A stretch of 12,590 nucleotides of DNA from Elusimicrobiota bacterium. Lineage in GTDB: Bacteria; Elusimicrobiota; Elusimicrobia; Elusimicrobiales; Elusimicrobiaceae. How positions within the stretch are numbered: position 1 is the first letter of the stretch; the number at the start of each line of letters is the position of its first letter. The notes below the pieces were generated by a model, which worked only from the letters and a program-made list of their open reading frames with translations, was not told where the DNA came from and ran no database searches. A program made the translations under genes and the position numbers. Below are positions 6,373 through 12,590 of this stretch, one piece after another. Location: contig JAISVV010000094.1 in assembly GCA_031271365.1 (NCBI GenBank), positions 1 through 12,590 of the forward strand, read 5' to 3'.

Positions 6373-7422
6373 ATGTCGAAAGAAAAAATATTAATAGTTG
6401 ATGACATAGAAGTCAACCGCGAAATTTTAGCGGAAATACTTAAAGACAGCTATGAACTCCTGCAGGCAAAAGACGGCGCGCAGGCGCTGCAAATAATAAA
6501 AGAAAACGCCGATATATCGCTGATACTGCTGGACATCATGATGCCCGTAATGGACGGCTACGAAACGCTTAAAATTTTAAAAAGCAGCAGCAAAACAAAC
6601 CCTATCCCCGTAATTATAATAACCGCAGCCGGCGGGAACGAAAACGAAGTGCAAGGCCTGGAGGCGGGAGCATCGGACTATATAACAAAACCTTTCTATC
6701 CGCCAAGCGTTTTACGCCGCGTGGAAACCCAGCTTGAACTTAGAAAACACCGCCTGCACCTGGAAAAACTGGTAAACCTAAACGTACAAAAAGTACTGGA
6801 TATGCAGGAGGCCACGGTGGATTTTTTAGCCTCTCTCATAGAATACCGCCACGCCGAAAGCGGCCAGCACGTTAAAAGAACGCGCCTTATGGCAAAAGCG
6901 CTTTTACAGCGCATAGCGCAATCGCGTAAAATGGATAAGGATATAGCGGCTATAGATATAAACACCGCCTCCAAAGCCATTGCGCTGCATGATGTGGGCA
7001 AGATAGGCATACTTGACGAAATACTTTTAAAAAACGGCCCGCTTAGCGACGCCGAGTTTTTGGCCATGAAAAAGCACCCCGCCATAGGCGCTAAAATTAT
7101 AGAGGAAATGGCCGGCCTGGAAGACGCCAAATACCTTGCCATGGCGCGCGACATAGCGCTGTACCATCACGAGCGCTGGGACGGCAAAGGCTACCCCGAA
7201 GGTTTGGCGGCAAACGCTATCCCCTTTATATCCCGCGTGATGGCCGTTATAGACGTTTACGACGCGCTTGTAAACAAACGCGTGTATAAGCCCGCCATTA
7301 CGCACGAAGAGGCGCTGGAAATTATGTCCAAAGGCGTCGGCACCCAGTTTGACCCTGCTATATTTGCCATCTTCCGGGAAAATTTGGAAGACTTCCGCCA
7401 AATACAGCAGGCTAATCCATGA
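6373..7422 (+). CDS. response regulator with HD-GYP domain (RpfG-like c-di-GMP phosphodiesterase)
   Basis: A 349-residue cytoplasmic protein. The receiver domain (about 4-122) has acidic D10/D11 in VDD, phosphoacceptor D54 in [12 protein letters not shown]84 and K106 in TKPF. After a helical linker comes the HD-GYP domain (about 145-345) with H166, the metal pair H206-D207 in HDVGKIGI, and [14 protein letters not shown] (265-278), the full GYP signature of active cyclic-di-GMP phosphodiesterases. Phosphorylation of D54 would be expected to modulate hydrolysis of the messenger. The start at 6373 has AAGGGG about eight bases upstream. The stop overlaps the start of the next gene as ATGA, a hybrid kinase that is the obvious cognate partner. 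No GGDEF cyclase is visible in the window. The output process is unknown. Confidence 0.93.
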   Translation: MSKEKILIVDDIEVNREILAEILKDSYELLQAKDGAQALQIIKENADISLILLDIMMPVMDGYETLKILKSSSKTNPIPVIIITAAGGNENEVQGLEAGASDYITKPFYPPSVLRRVETQLELRKHRLHLEKLVNLNVQKVLDMQEATVDFLASLIEYRHAESGQHVKRTRLMAKALLQRIAQSRKMDKDIAAIDINTASKAIALHDVGKIGILDEILLKNGPLSDAEFLAMKKHPAIGAKIIEEMAGLEDAKYLAMARDIALYHHERWDGKGYPEGLAANAIPFISRVMAVIDVYDALVNKRVYKPAITHEEALEIMSKGVGTQFDPAIFAIFRENLEDFRQIQQANP

Positions 7423-10022
7423 CGCGCGATATTGATATTTTACTTTCCTCGGTGCGGCGCCACAGGGTAATAGGCATTATCGTCGCCGGCGTTTTTGCGG
7501 TGTGTTTCGCGGTGTTCTTTAATTCCTTTATGCTCTGCCGGCAATATATGAACTTTTTGGTGGAAACGGAAAGCGCCACCTTTAAGCAGCTGCTGGAGGA
7601 AAACTATAAAAAAACCGGCGACATCACCGCCGCTTTAAATTTATTTGCGGGCGATTTCAGGGCGCACACCGTATCCGGCGCGACGACGGATATTGACGTG
7701 ATATTTTTTGAGTTTAAAGAAGGCCGGGGCAATATTATCTACTCCTCCGACAGGACGCTTACCCAAATAGAGCCTTATCTGCAGCTGACAAAAAACACCT
7801 ACGACGTCGCAAAAGAAGCCGAAGACGACGACGAAATAAAAACCGCTTTTATTAAAGACCGGCACAACCGCTTTATGGCCATACTGGCGCAAACGTTTGA
7901 TTTTCAGGGGCGGCACTTCGGCGTGGTGGAAAAAATACAATTTTTTAGGATTTTCGGGTTCTTTTCTTTTTCTTCGATGCTGTTTTTGCTTATCGGCCTG
8001 GGGCTTTTGTTTGCGGGCGTTTCTTACGTTATAAAACCTATGTTTAAAGCGCTTTTAAAAGCCAAAGAAGCCGCCGAAAGCGCAACGCGGGCAAAAAGCC
8101 AGTTTCTGTCCAATATGAGCCACGAAATACGCACACCCATGAACGCCATTATAGGCATGACAAAAATAGCCCAGGGCGCCAACGACCTAAAAAAAATAAG
8201 AAGCTGCCTTAATAAAGTGGAGGACGCTTCCAACCACTTGCTTAACTTAATTAACGATATTTTGGATTTTTCCAAGGCGGAAGCCGATAAACTTATACTG
8301 CTGCGCGAGCCTTTTGACCTGGAAAAAACGCTTTTAAACGTTGTAACTTTGGTTTCGGTAAAAGCCGATGAAAAGCGGCAAAACTTTTTTGTAAAGATAG
8401 AGGCCGACGTGCCGCGCCACGTAATAGGCGACGCCACGCGCCTTGGGCAGGTGATAATGAACCTGCTGTCAAACGCCATAAAATTTACGCCCGAGGGAGG
8501 CAAAATAACCTTGCGCGTAGGCGTTAAAGAACGGCAGGCAAATAAAGCGCTTTTAGAAATCGCCGTGCAAGACACCGGCATAGGCATGAAACCGGAGCAG
8601 ATTACAAATCTGTTTAAAATCTTTGAACAGGCCGACGGCACCATTACAAAACGCTATGGCGGCACGGGGCTGGGGCTTGCCATTTGTAAAAAATTGACGG
8701 AGATAATGGGCGGCGCGGTGGACGTGCAAAGCGAGTTTGGCAAAGGCAGCACCTTTAGCTTTACCCTGCCCTTAGCCGTTACCGAAGACGCGCAAACGGT
8801 CAGCGACAGCATTGCTTTTGACAAAAAACACCTTAACGTGCTGATTGTAGACGACAGCGCCGAAGTGCTGGAGTATATGTCCAGCATTTTAACCATACAC
8901 AATATAGCCAATAAAACCGCCGCCAGCGGGTTTGAAGCCGTTGAAATGGCCCGTGCCGCCGCGCAAAAAGGCGCGCCTTACCGCATAGTTTTTATGGACC
9001 TTAAGATGGAAGGCATGGACGGCCTTGAAGCCGCGCGCAAAATAAAAGAAATAGAGGCGCAAAATACCATAGTTATAATGATGTCCATATACGACATGGA
9101 AAAGATAGAAGCGCAGGCCAGAGAGGCCGGCATAACACGGTTTTTGGCTAAGCCGATTTTCCCGTCTGAAATTATCAATATAGTAAACGAGGTTCTCGGC
9201 CTGCAGGCGCAGGTAAGCAAGGAGGCGCGGCGCCGGACTTTTAACTTTGAGGGCAAAAATATCCTGGCCGCCGAAGACGTGGAGATTAACCGCGAAATCC
9301 TGCAGGCGCTTTTAGAGCCGAGTAAGGCCGCGGTTTCCATGGCGGCGGACGGCGAAGAAGCCCTTGAAATGTTTAGAGCAAACCCGCAAGCCTACGACAT
9401 TATTTTAATGGACGTGCAAATGCCCAAAATGGACGGCTATGCGGCCACAAGGGCTATACGGCAAAGCGGCCTGCCGCGCGCGGCGGAAATACCGATAATA
9501 GCCCTTACCGCCAATGCGTTTAAAGAAGATATAGAAGCCGCCCTTGCAAGCGGCATGAACGGCCACCTTACCAAACCGATAGAAGAAGAAAAGCTGTTTG
9601 CCGAACTGGCAAAACACCTTGAAACAAGCGGCGCCGGCGGGAAAGGAAACGGCGGCGAACTTAAAAGCATAAACGCGGCAAAAGCGCTTAAAATGCTTAA
9701 TGATAATACCGCTTTATATTTGCGGCTTTTGCAAAGCTTTGTGAAAAACAACCTTGTGCCGGAGTTTTTATCAACCCTTCAACGCCGCGATTTGGCCGAA
9801 GCTGTATTAAAAGCGCACGCAGCCAAAGGCGTAAGCGCCAGCCTGTGCCTGGAAAAAATTAACGCCCTTTTTACCGCCTTTGACGCCGCCCTTAAGGAAG
9901 GCCGCCTGCCCGAAGCGGACGGCAAAGAAGCGCAGGCCTTGCGCGAGGCTTACAAGGACGTCGCAGAAGCCGTGGAGCGCATAGCCCAAAACCCGGCGGC
10001 GTTGGACGAGTATAAGAAGTAG
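7419..10022 (+). CDS. membrane hybrid sensor histidine kinase with two receivers and an Hpt domain
   Basis: An 867-residue multistep phosphorelay kinase. Membrane segments at about 17-38 and 178-204 frame an unrecognised extracytoplasmic sensor region of about 140 residues. No HAMP domain is evident: a short helical stretch leads straight to HisKA with H235 in [11 protein letters not shown]. HATPase_c follows, with N352 in [20 protein letters not shown] (385-390) and GGTGLGLAI (414-422). Receiver 1 (about 472-595) has D478/D479, D527 and K578. Its phosphosite loop reads [10 protein letters not shown], with glutamate where proline is usual. Receiver 2 (about 613-735) has E619/D620, D665 in [10 protein letters not shown] and K719. 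A C-terminal Hpt-like four-helix segment (about 750-860) carries H800 in [11 protein letters not shown]. The likely flow is H235 to a receiver, then H800, then D54 of the HD-GYP regulator whose gene it overlaps. The ligand sensed is unknown. Confidence 0.93.
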   Translation: MTRDIDILLSSVRRHRVIGIIVAGVFAVCFAVFFNSFMLCRQYMNFLVETESATFKQLLEENYKKTGDITAALNLFAGDFRAHTVSGATTDIDVIFFEFKEGRGNIIYSSDRTLTQIEPYLQLTKNTYDVAKEAEDDDEIKTAFIKDRHNRFMAILAQTFDFQGRHFGVVEKIQFFRIFGFFSFSSMLFLLIGLGLLFAGVSYVIKPMFKALLKAKEAAESATRAKSQFLSNMSHEIRTPMNAIIGMTKIAQGANDLKKIRSCLNKVEDASNHLLNLINDILDFSKAEADKLILLREPFDLEKTLLNVVTLVSVKADEKRQNFFVKIEADVPRHVIGDATRLGQVIMNLLSNAIKFTPEGGKITLRVGVKERQANKALLEIAVQDTGIGMKPEQITNLFKIFEQADGTITKRYGGTGLGLAICKKLTEIMGGAVDVQSEFGKGSTFSFTLPLAVTEDAQTVSDSIAFDKKHLNVLIVDDSAEVLEYMSSILTIHNIANKTAASGFEAVEMARAAAQKGAPYRIVFMDLKMEGMDGLEAARKIKEIEAQNTIVIMMSIYDMEKIEAQAREAGITRFLAKPIFPSEIINIVNEVLGLQAQVSKEARRRTFNFEGKNILAAEDVEINREILQALLEPSKAAVSMAADGEEALEMFRANPQAYDIILMDVQMPKMDGYAATRAIRQSGLPRAAEIPIIALTANAFKEDIEAALASGMNGHLTKPIEEEKLFAELAKHLETSGAGGKGNGGELKSINAAKALKMLNDNTALYLRLLQSFVKNNLVPEFLSTLQRRDLAEAVLKAHAAKGVSASLCLEKINALFTAFDAALKEGRLPEADGKEAQALREAYKDVAEAVERIAQNPAALDEYKK

Positions 10023-10051
10023 AATAAAATAGATAAACAAGAGGGGAGAAT

Positions 10052-10450
10052 ATGTCAAAGATGATAACAACTTACCTGGGCGGCGGCGAAACCAAAACGC
10101 TGCACGAAAAGAACGGCTCCGAAATTATAACAGACATTAACGCCGCCGACGGCGGGCTGGAGAAACACTTTTCCGCCACGGACCTGTTGGCAACCGCATT
10201 GGCCGCCTGCACAACAACGATGATAGGCAAAATGGCCGAAGCCAGAGGCGACAACCTAACGGGCCTAAAAACCGAGGTGGAAAAAATTATGGCCCAAAAC
10301 CCGCAGCGCGTGAGCAAACTTATATTAAACGTCACCTTCCCGCCGGGCACGCCGAAAGAAAAGATAGACCTATACGCCAAAGGCGCGCAAGCCTGCCCCG
10401 TGCACAACACCCTCCATGACGCAGTGGAGATTGCGGTTAATGTGAAGTAG
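10052..10450 (+). CDS. OsmC/Ohr-family peroxiredoxin
   Basis: A 132-residue protein of the OsmC-like fold, which reduces organic or inorganic hydroperoxides with paired cysteines. C53 in ALAACTTTMIGKMAE and C115 in QACPVHNTL are at the two positions expected for the peroxidatic and resolving cysteines, and the ATDLLATALAAC run precedes the first as in the family. The length is close to normal (about 135-145). AGGGGAG lies about five bases before the ATG at 10052. The gene begins 29 bases after the kinase stop on the same strand, so cotranscription is possible, but no functional link is evident. I do not assign OsmC versus YhfA-type subgroup, so no symbol is given. Confidence 0.9.
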   Translation: MSKMITTYLGGGETKTLHEKNGSEIITDINAADGGLEKHFSATDLLATALAACTTTMIGKMAEARGDNLTGLKTEVEKIMAQNPQRVSKLILNVTFPPGTPKEKIDLYAKGAQACPVHNTLHDAVEIAVNVK

Positions 10451-10455
10451 AAGGC

Positions 10456-10544
10456 ACTTTAGCGCAAAGGCAGAAAACTTTAACGCCGAGGCGGAGCAAA
10501 CTTTAACACCAAGGCGGAAATTTTTAATGCCCTGGCGGCAATAA
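10456..10544. repeat. four degenerate tandem repeats of 21-25 bp
   Basis: Directly after the OsmC-like gene, four imperfect copies follow the pattern ACTTTAACGCCGAGGCGGA plus a short A-rich tail: 10456-10476, 10477-10499, 10500-10520 and 10521-10544. Each unit keeps TTTA, a GCC/CCC core and AGGC or GGCGG. Stop codons prevent it from being an obvious extension of the upstream protein. It could be slipped-strand duplication or a small decaying mini-satellite. No function is claimed. Confidence 0.6.
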
Positions 10545-10582
10545 ACCCCCTCTCTTTGCATAATAGCAAAGAGAGGGGGTTT
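10543..10582. terminator. strong bidirectional terminator between osmC-like gene and SDH_sah gene
   Basis: A perfect 17 bp inverted repeat, AAACCCCCTCTCTTTGC (10543-10559) with its complement at 10566-10582, has a 6-base loop (ATAATA). It separates the plus-strand OsmC-like gene from the minus-strand protease gene and is well placed to stop both transcripts, though the T tracts are short. Confidence 0.8.
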
Positions 10583-10641
10583 GGTAAATATAGGGTACTA
10601 CATTTATAATTATTCCAAATATCTATTTAAGGGGTAAAACA

Positions 10642-10658
10642 AACCCGTTTTATGGGTT
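10642..10658 (-). terminator. weak hairpin after the SDH_sah gene
   Basis: On the minus strand AACCC (10658-10654) pairs with GGGTT (10646-10642) and is followed by TGTTTTA, four bases after the stop codon of the protease gene. The stem is only 5 bp, so it may be a partial terminator backed by the stronger hairpin further on. Confidence 0.35.
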
Positions 10659-10661
10659 ATT

Positions 10662-11558
10662 TTAGTTCCTTGCCCTAAAGGTTATATCAACATCCAACTG
10701 ATTTTCAACAATTTTAAAAGCGTTTGTCATACCAAAGGTGTGCATATAGGCATGATGGATTGTTAAAACGGCATCTTGCAAGGCTGGGTTAGACTCTAAA
10801 GCCAAAATTTTTAATCCCATTTTTGTGCAATCATCAATATTAAACTGCCTAGCGTGGGTCTTGGTTGATACATGGTCTGATAGCTTTTTGGTTACTTCTA
10901 AGGCTTTTGCTTCGTCCTTAGTACCGTTATTATTAAACATATTTTCGCTCAGCCACTCTTTGCACATTTCATGAGAAAGGGCAACCGCCTTTTCACATTC
11001 TCCCAAAAAACTGGGATGGTATTTTTGTAATATGGGCTGCCATAGCCATGCTTTTGACTGGTCTGTTTTTATTTCTTTGCCGGCCCTTTCAAATTCTTCT
11101 AATACTCCTTGAGCAGGAATTCCGCCGAATTGGGGGTCAATAGGGCCAAGGCTTGATTGCTTACCCATAACTATTTCCTTGCAAGAGCAGCATATCATTG
11201 TCCCAGCGGACATTGCGAGCTGAGGAACAATAGCACGGATATCATTCCCGAACATTGCTTTTAAGTAATCAACGATTGATTCTGTGGCGCAAAGGTCGCC
11301 ACCTGGGGTGTGTATTATGATATCCAAGCCTTTAGAGCGGTCCATTTGATGAATCATAGACATAAAGGCATTTTTATCCACATTACCAATAGCAGTATCG
11401 GCAAGTCCAGCTTTTTGGAGCCAGCCAGAATAATAGGCAATAATATTGCGACCGCCAGCAACCTTACTCAACTTTGTAAGATGTTTTTGTCTTACAATTT
11501 TAAATGGGTCGGCGGCGGCTTGTTGAATTTCCCCTAATACGGCATTCCATCCTGGCAT
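10662..11558 (-). CDS. SDH_sah-family (ClpP/SppA-fold) serine protease
   Basis: A 298-residue protein of the serine dehydrogenase proteinase type, a ClpP/crotonase-fold peptidase group. IIIHTPGGD (81-89) forms the oxyanion-type glycine turn, the predicted nucleophile is S117 in AMSAGTMI, and SLGPIDPQFG (136-145) is the block that follows it in this family. No signal peptide or clear membrane helix is seen, so it is probably cytoplasmic, unlike SppA. Substrates of the family are poorly known. The start at 11558 has AGGATAGG upstream, overlapping the stop of the preceding small gene five bases away, so the two are probably translated together. Both genes are visibly AT-richer, with A/T-ending codons, than all neighbours, which suggests recent transfer. 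Genuine serine dehydrogenase activity should not be assumed from the family name. Confidence 0.85.
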   Translation of the reverse strand: MPGWNAVLGEIQQAAADPFKIVRQKHLTKLSKVAGGRNIIAYYSGWLQKAGLADTAIGNVDKNAFMSMIHQMDRSKGLDIIIHTPGGDLCATESIVDYLKAMFGNDIRAIVPQLAMSAGTMICCSCKEIVMGKQSSLGPIDPQFGGIPAQGVLEEFERAGKEIKTDQSKAWLWQPILQKYHPSFLGECEKAVALSHEMCKEWLSENMFNNNGTKDEAKALEVTKKLSDHVSTKTHARQFNIDDCTKMGLKILALESNPALQDAVLTIHHAYMHTFGMTNAFKIVENQLDVDITFRARN

Positions 11559-11563
11559 TAAAC

Positions 11564-11779
11564 CTATCCTTTGTTGGTCAGGTTGATATCCGTACCAACA
11601 GTGTAGTCAATATGTTTTAGAAGCGAAAATCTTTCTAAAGAAGCAGTGTTGTTTGAGTCTCTCGGGGTTATTCCCATTTCTTTAAACTTCTGCTCGAAGT
11701 ATTTTTCGTCTCTCATATAAGGTCTCCCTTTTTTGGGCCCATGTGCTTTTGCGAAAAACCTTCTTATCTTACGAATCAT
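11564..11779 (-). CDS. small basic protein of unknown function, paired with the SDH_sah protease
   Basis: I do not recognise this 71-residue protein. It starts MIRKIRRFFAKAHGPKKG, strongly basic, followed by an acidic and aromatic stretch (RDEKYFEQKFKEMGI). There are no cysteines, no membrane segment and no known motif. The ATG at 11779 is preferred over the in-frame one at 11791 because GGAG lies six bases before it, whereas the upstream ATG has no ribosome site. It precedes the protease gene by five bases on the same strand and shares its AT-rich composition and promoter, so it may be a partner, adaptor or substrate of the protease. That is inference from position only. Confidence 0.65.
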   Translation of the reverse strand: MIRKIRRFFAKAHGPKKGRPYMRDEKYFEQKFKEMGITPRDSNNTASLERFSLLKHIDYTVGTDINLTNKG

Positions 11780-11819
11780 ATGATTCTCCATAAAGATAAA
11801 ACGGCATCTCCGTACACAT

Positions 11820-11847
11820 ATTATACTTATAAAACCAATTTTTACAA
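11820..11847 (-). promoter_or_regulatory. sigma-70-type promoter of the small gene and protease pair
   Basis: On the minus strand TTGTAA (11847-11842) and a perfect TATAAT (11825-11820) are separated by 16 bases. Transcription would start near 11813, giving a leader of about 34 bases to the small gene. An imperfect inverted repeat lies just upstream (11879-11889 with 11906-11919). The rest of the AT-rich gap to 12063 shows no gene that I can support. Confidence 0.6.
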
Positions 11848-12063
11848 GGTTTTTAGTATAAAATAACTAAGAAATAATATGTCCCTCAACTGGCGATAGC
11901 ACATATTGACGGGAAACATTCTAAATTATTGAATATGTAAAAATTATATCAAACTTTTTGGTAAATGTGTTTTTAGTCAGGGAAAGAAAAAGCATAGTAA
12001 AAATTGAAACAAAAATATTACGGCTATATATAGAAAACCTTTCAACATCTTCGCAAGCATAGC

Positions 12064-12091
12064 AAAAAAAGAGAGGCCGAAAAGGCCTCTC
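12064..12091 (-). terminator. terminator of tRNA-His
   Basis: On the minus strand GAGAGGCC (12091-12084) pairs with GGCCTCTC (12078-12071) around a five-base loop, followed by seven T residues (12070-12064). It lies about 40 bases beyond the tRNA 3' end. Confidence 0.88.
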
Positions 12092-12132
12092 ACAATACAA
12101 ATTCCGCAATCCTTGGGAAGTATAAAATCCTG

Positions 12133-12207
12133 GGTGGCTGACGGGATTCGAACCCGCGACCCTCGGCTCCACAAACCGATGCTCTAACCAGCTGAGCTAC
12201 AACCACC
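12133..12207 (-). tRNA. tRNA-His (anticodon GTG)
   Basis: The minus strand folds as a complete cloverleaf. The acceptor stem is GTGGTTG with CAGCCAC, and the D arm is TAGCTCAGCTGGTTAGAGC. The anticodon stem TCGGT/GCCGA closes a TTGTGGA loop with anticodon GTG, and the T arm contains GGTTCGAATCC. A genomic G precedes the acceptor stem at 12207 and faces C73 at 12133, the extra G-1:C73 pair that identifies histidine tRNA. After C73 the genome reads CA then GG, so the 3' CCA is not fully encoded and would be added enzymatically. A TATAAT at 12280-12275 on the minus strand may be the -10 box, with no good -35 seen. Confidence 0.95.
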
Positions 12208-12361
12208 AAAATCTACCGCGGCCTGCCGGCGCGGCGCAAATATGCGGCCACTAGCAAGCCTTATCTCTTTATATATTATAGAATATTTTAAGGCGCGTTT
12301 GGCCGCGGGCGTTTTTGCGGCGCGCGCCGTTGCGTTTGTATACACTTTATAAAGAGGTTTT

Positions 12362-12590
12362 ATGCCCTGGTATATTTTTGCGCTGCTGTCCAATTTTTCG
12401 TGGGGGCTGGGCAGCCAGTTTTACGCGCTGTATTCTAAAAAACTCTCGCCGGTATGGACTAATATTTTTAAGGGCTCGTTCTCGGGCGCGCTTTTTATAA
12501 TAACGGTGCTTTTAACGGGCGGGTTTACAAAAATACCGCCCGCGGCGGCCGCTTTGTTTTTACTTTCGGGCTTTATCGGCCTGGGCCTGG
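12362..12590 (+). CDS. EamA/DMT-like membrane transporter, N-terminal fragment cut by window end
   Basis: The frame is open from ATG at 12362 to the last base, giving 76 residues of a longer protein. It begins MPWYIFALLSNFSWGLGSQF, then a basic turn (YSKKLSP), then a second hydrophobic helix (GALFIITVLLTG) and a third (AALFLLSGFIGLGL). This alternation of short helices, with tryptophan and glycine in the first, resembles drug/metabolite transporters of the EamA group. The substrate cannot be told. AGAGG lies five bases before the ATG. TTGCGG (12315-12320) and TATACA (12339-12344) with 18-base spacing are a possible promoter. The family call is tentative because most of the protein is missing. 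Confidence 0.65.
   Translation, partial: MPWYIFALLSNFSWGLGSQFYALYSKKLSPVWTNIFKGSFSGALFIITVLLTGGFTKIPPAAAALFLLSGFIGLGL

Noticed and set aside
8024..8644. 206-residue minus-strand frame inside the histidine kinase
   Set aside because: It lies fully within well-conserved HisKA/HATPase coding sequence and has serine- and phenylalanine-rich shadow composition.
10370..10561. 63-residue minus-strand frame spanning the tandem repeat
   Set aside because: It covers the OsmC-like gene end and runs into the terminator stem, with no ribosome site. It arises from the repeat's composition.
12133..12207. tRNA-His as attachment site of an integrated element
   Set aside because: No direct repeat of the tRNA 3' end is seen near 10590-10660 and no integrase gene is present. 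The AT-rich pair may be foreign, but insertion at the tRNA is not supported.
12184..12393. 69-residue minus-strand frame overlapping tRNA-His and the transporter start
   Set aside because: It overlaps a confident tRNA on the same strand and the ribosome site of the plus-strand gene, and has no ribosome site or recognisable motif.

Overview
The window is a 12.6 kb chromosomal segment from a Gram-negative-type bacterium. Coding DNA is of moderate GC content, rich in AAA, ATA and GCGC-type words, and densely packed, with ATGA overlaps and strong AGGAG-type ribosome binding sites. I cannot name the species. The codon style and gene set are compatible with a host-associated lineage such as Elusimicrobiota, but that is a low-confidence guess.

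Layout. (1) 1-1214, plus strand: trpB, tryptophan synthase beta chain, whose upstream operon lies outside the window. It converges on a shared hairpin terminator (1219-1265). (2) 6255 down to 1272, minus strand: an aspartate-family cluster read in the order lysine leader peptide, attenuator, lysA, methionine-rich leader peptide, attenuator, metY, metA, hom. These genes make lysine from diaminopimelate, make homoserine from aspartate semialdehyde, acetylate it, and sulfhydrylate it to homocysteine. (3) 6373-10022, plus strand: a two-component pair, a REC/HD-GYP response regulator overlapping by ATGA with a membrane hybrid histidine kinase (HisKA, HATPase, REC, REC, Hpt). (4) 10052-10450: an OsmC-like peroxiredoxin, followed by a small degenerate tandem repeat and a perfect 17 bp hairpin. 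(5) 11779 down to 10662, minus strand: an AT-richer two-gene unit of different base composition, an unrecognised 71-residue basic protein and an SDH_sah/ClpP-fold serine protease. (6) 12207-12133, minus strand: tRNA-His(GTG) with its own terminator. (7) 12362 onward, plus strand: the N-terminal part of an EamA/DMT-like membrane protein cut by the window end.

The most interesting content is in the two gaps of the aspartate-family cluster. Each contains a short open frame missed by ordinary gene calling, followed by an intrinsic terminator placed just before the next gene's ribosome binding site. The one before metY codes for a 31-residue peptide with seven methionines (core MMNMM). The one before lysA codes for a 19-residue peptide with tandem lysines. 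In both, a segment inside the leader frame, 12-15 nt past the last diagnostic codon, is complementary to the left arm and loop of the terminator. This is the layout of ribosome-mediated transcription attenuation. The two peptides share the pattern xx[R/A]P[P/Y][S/T]FA after the diagnostic codon pair. No strong terminator separates lysA from the methionine leader, so the cluster may be one transcription unit with a lysine gate in front of lysA and a methionine gate in front of metY-metA-hom. The mechanism is inferred from sequence alone.
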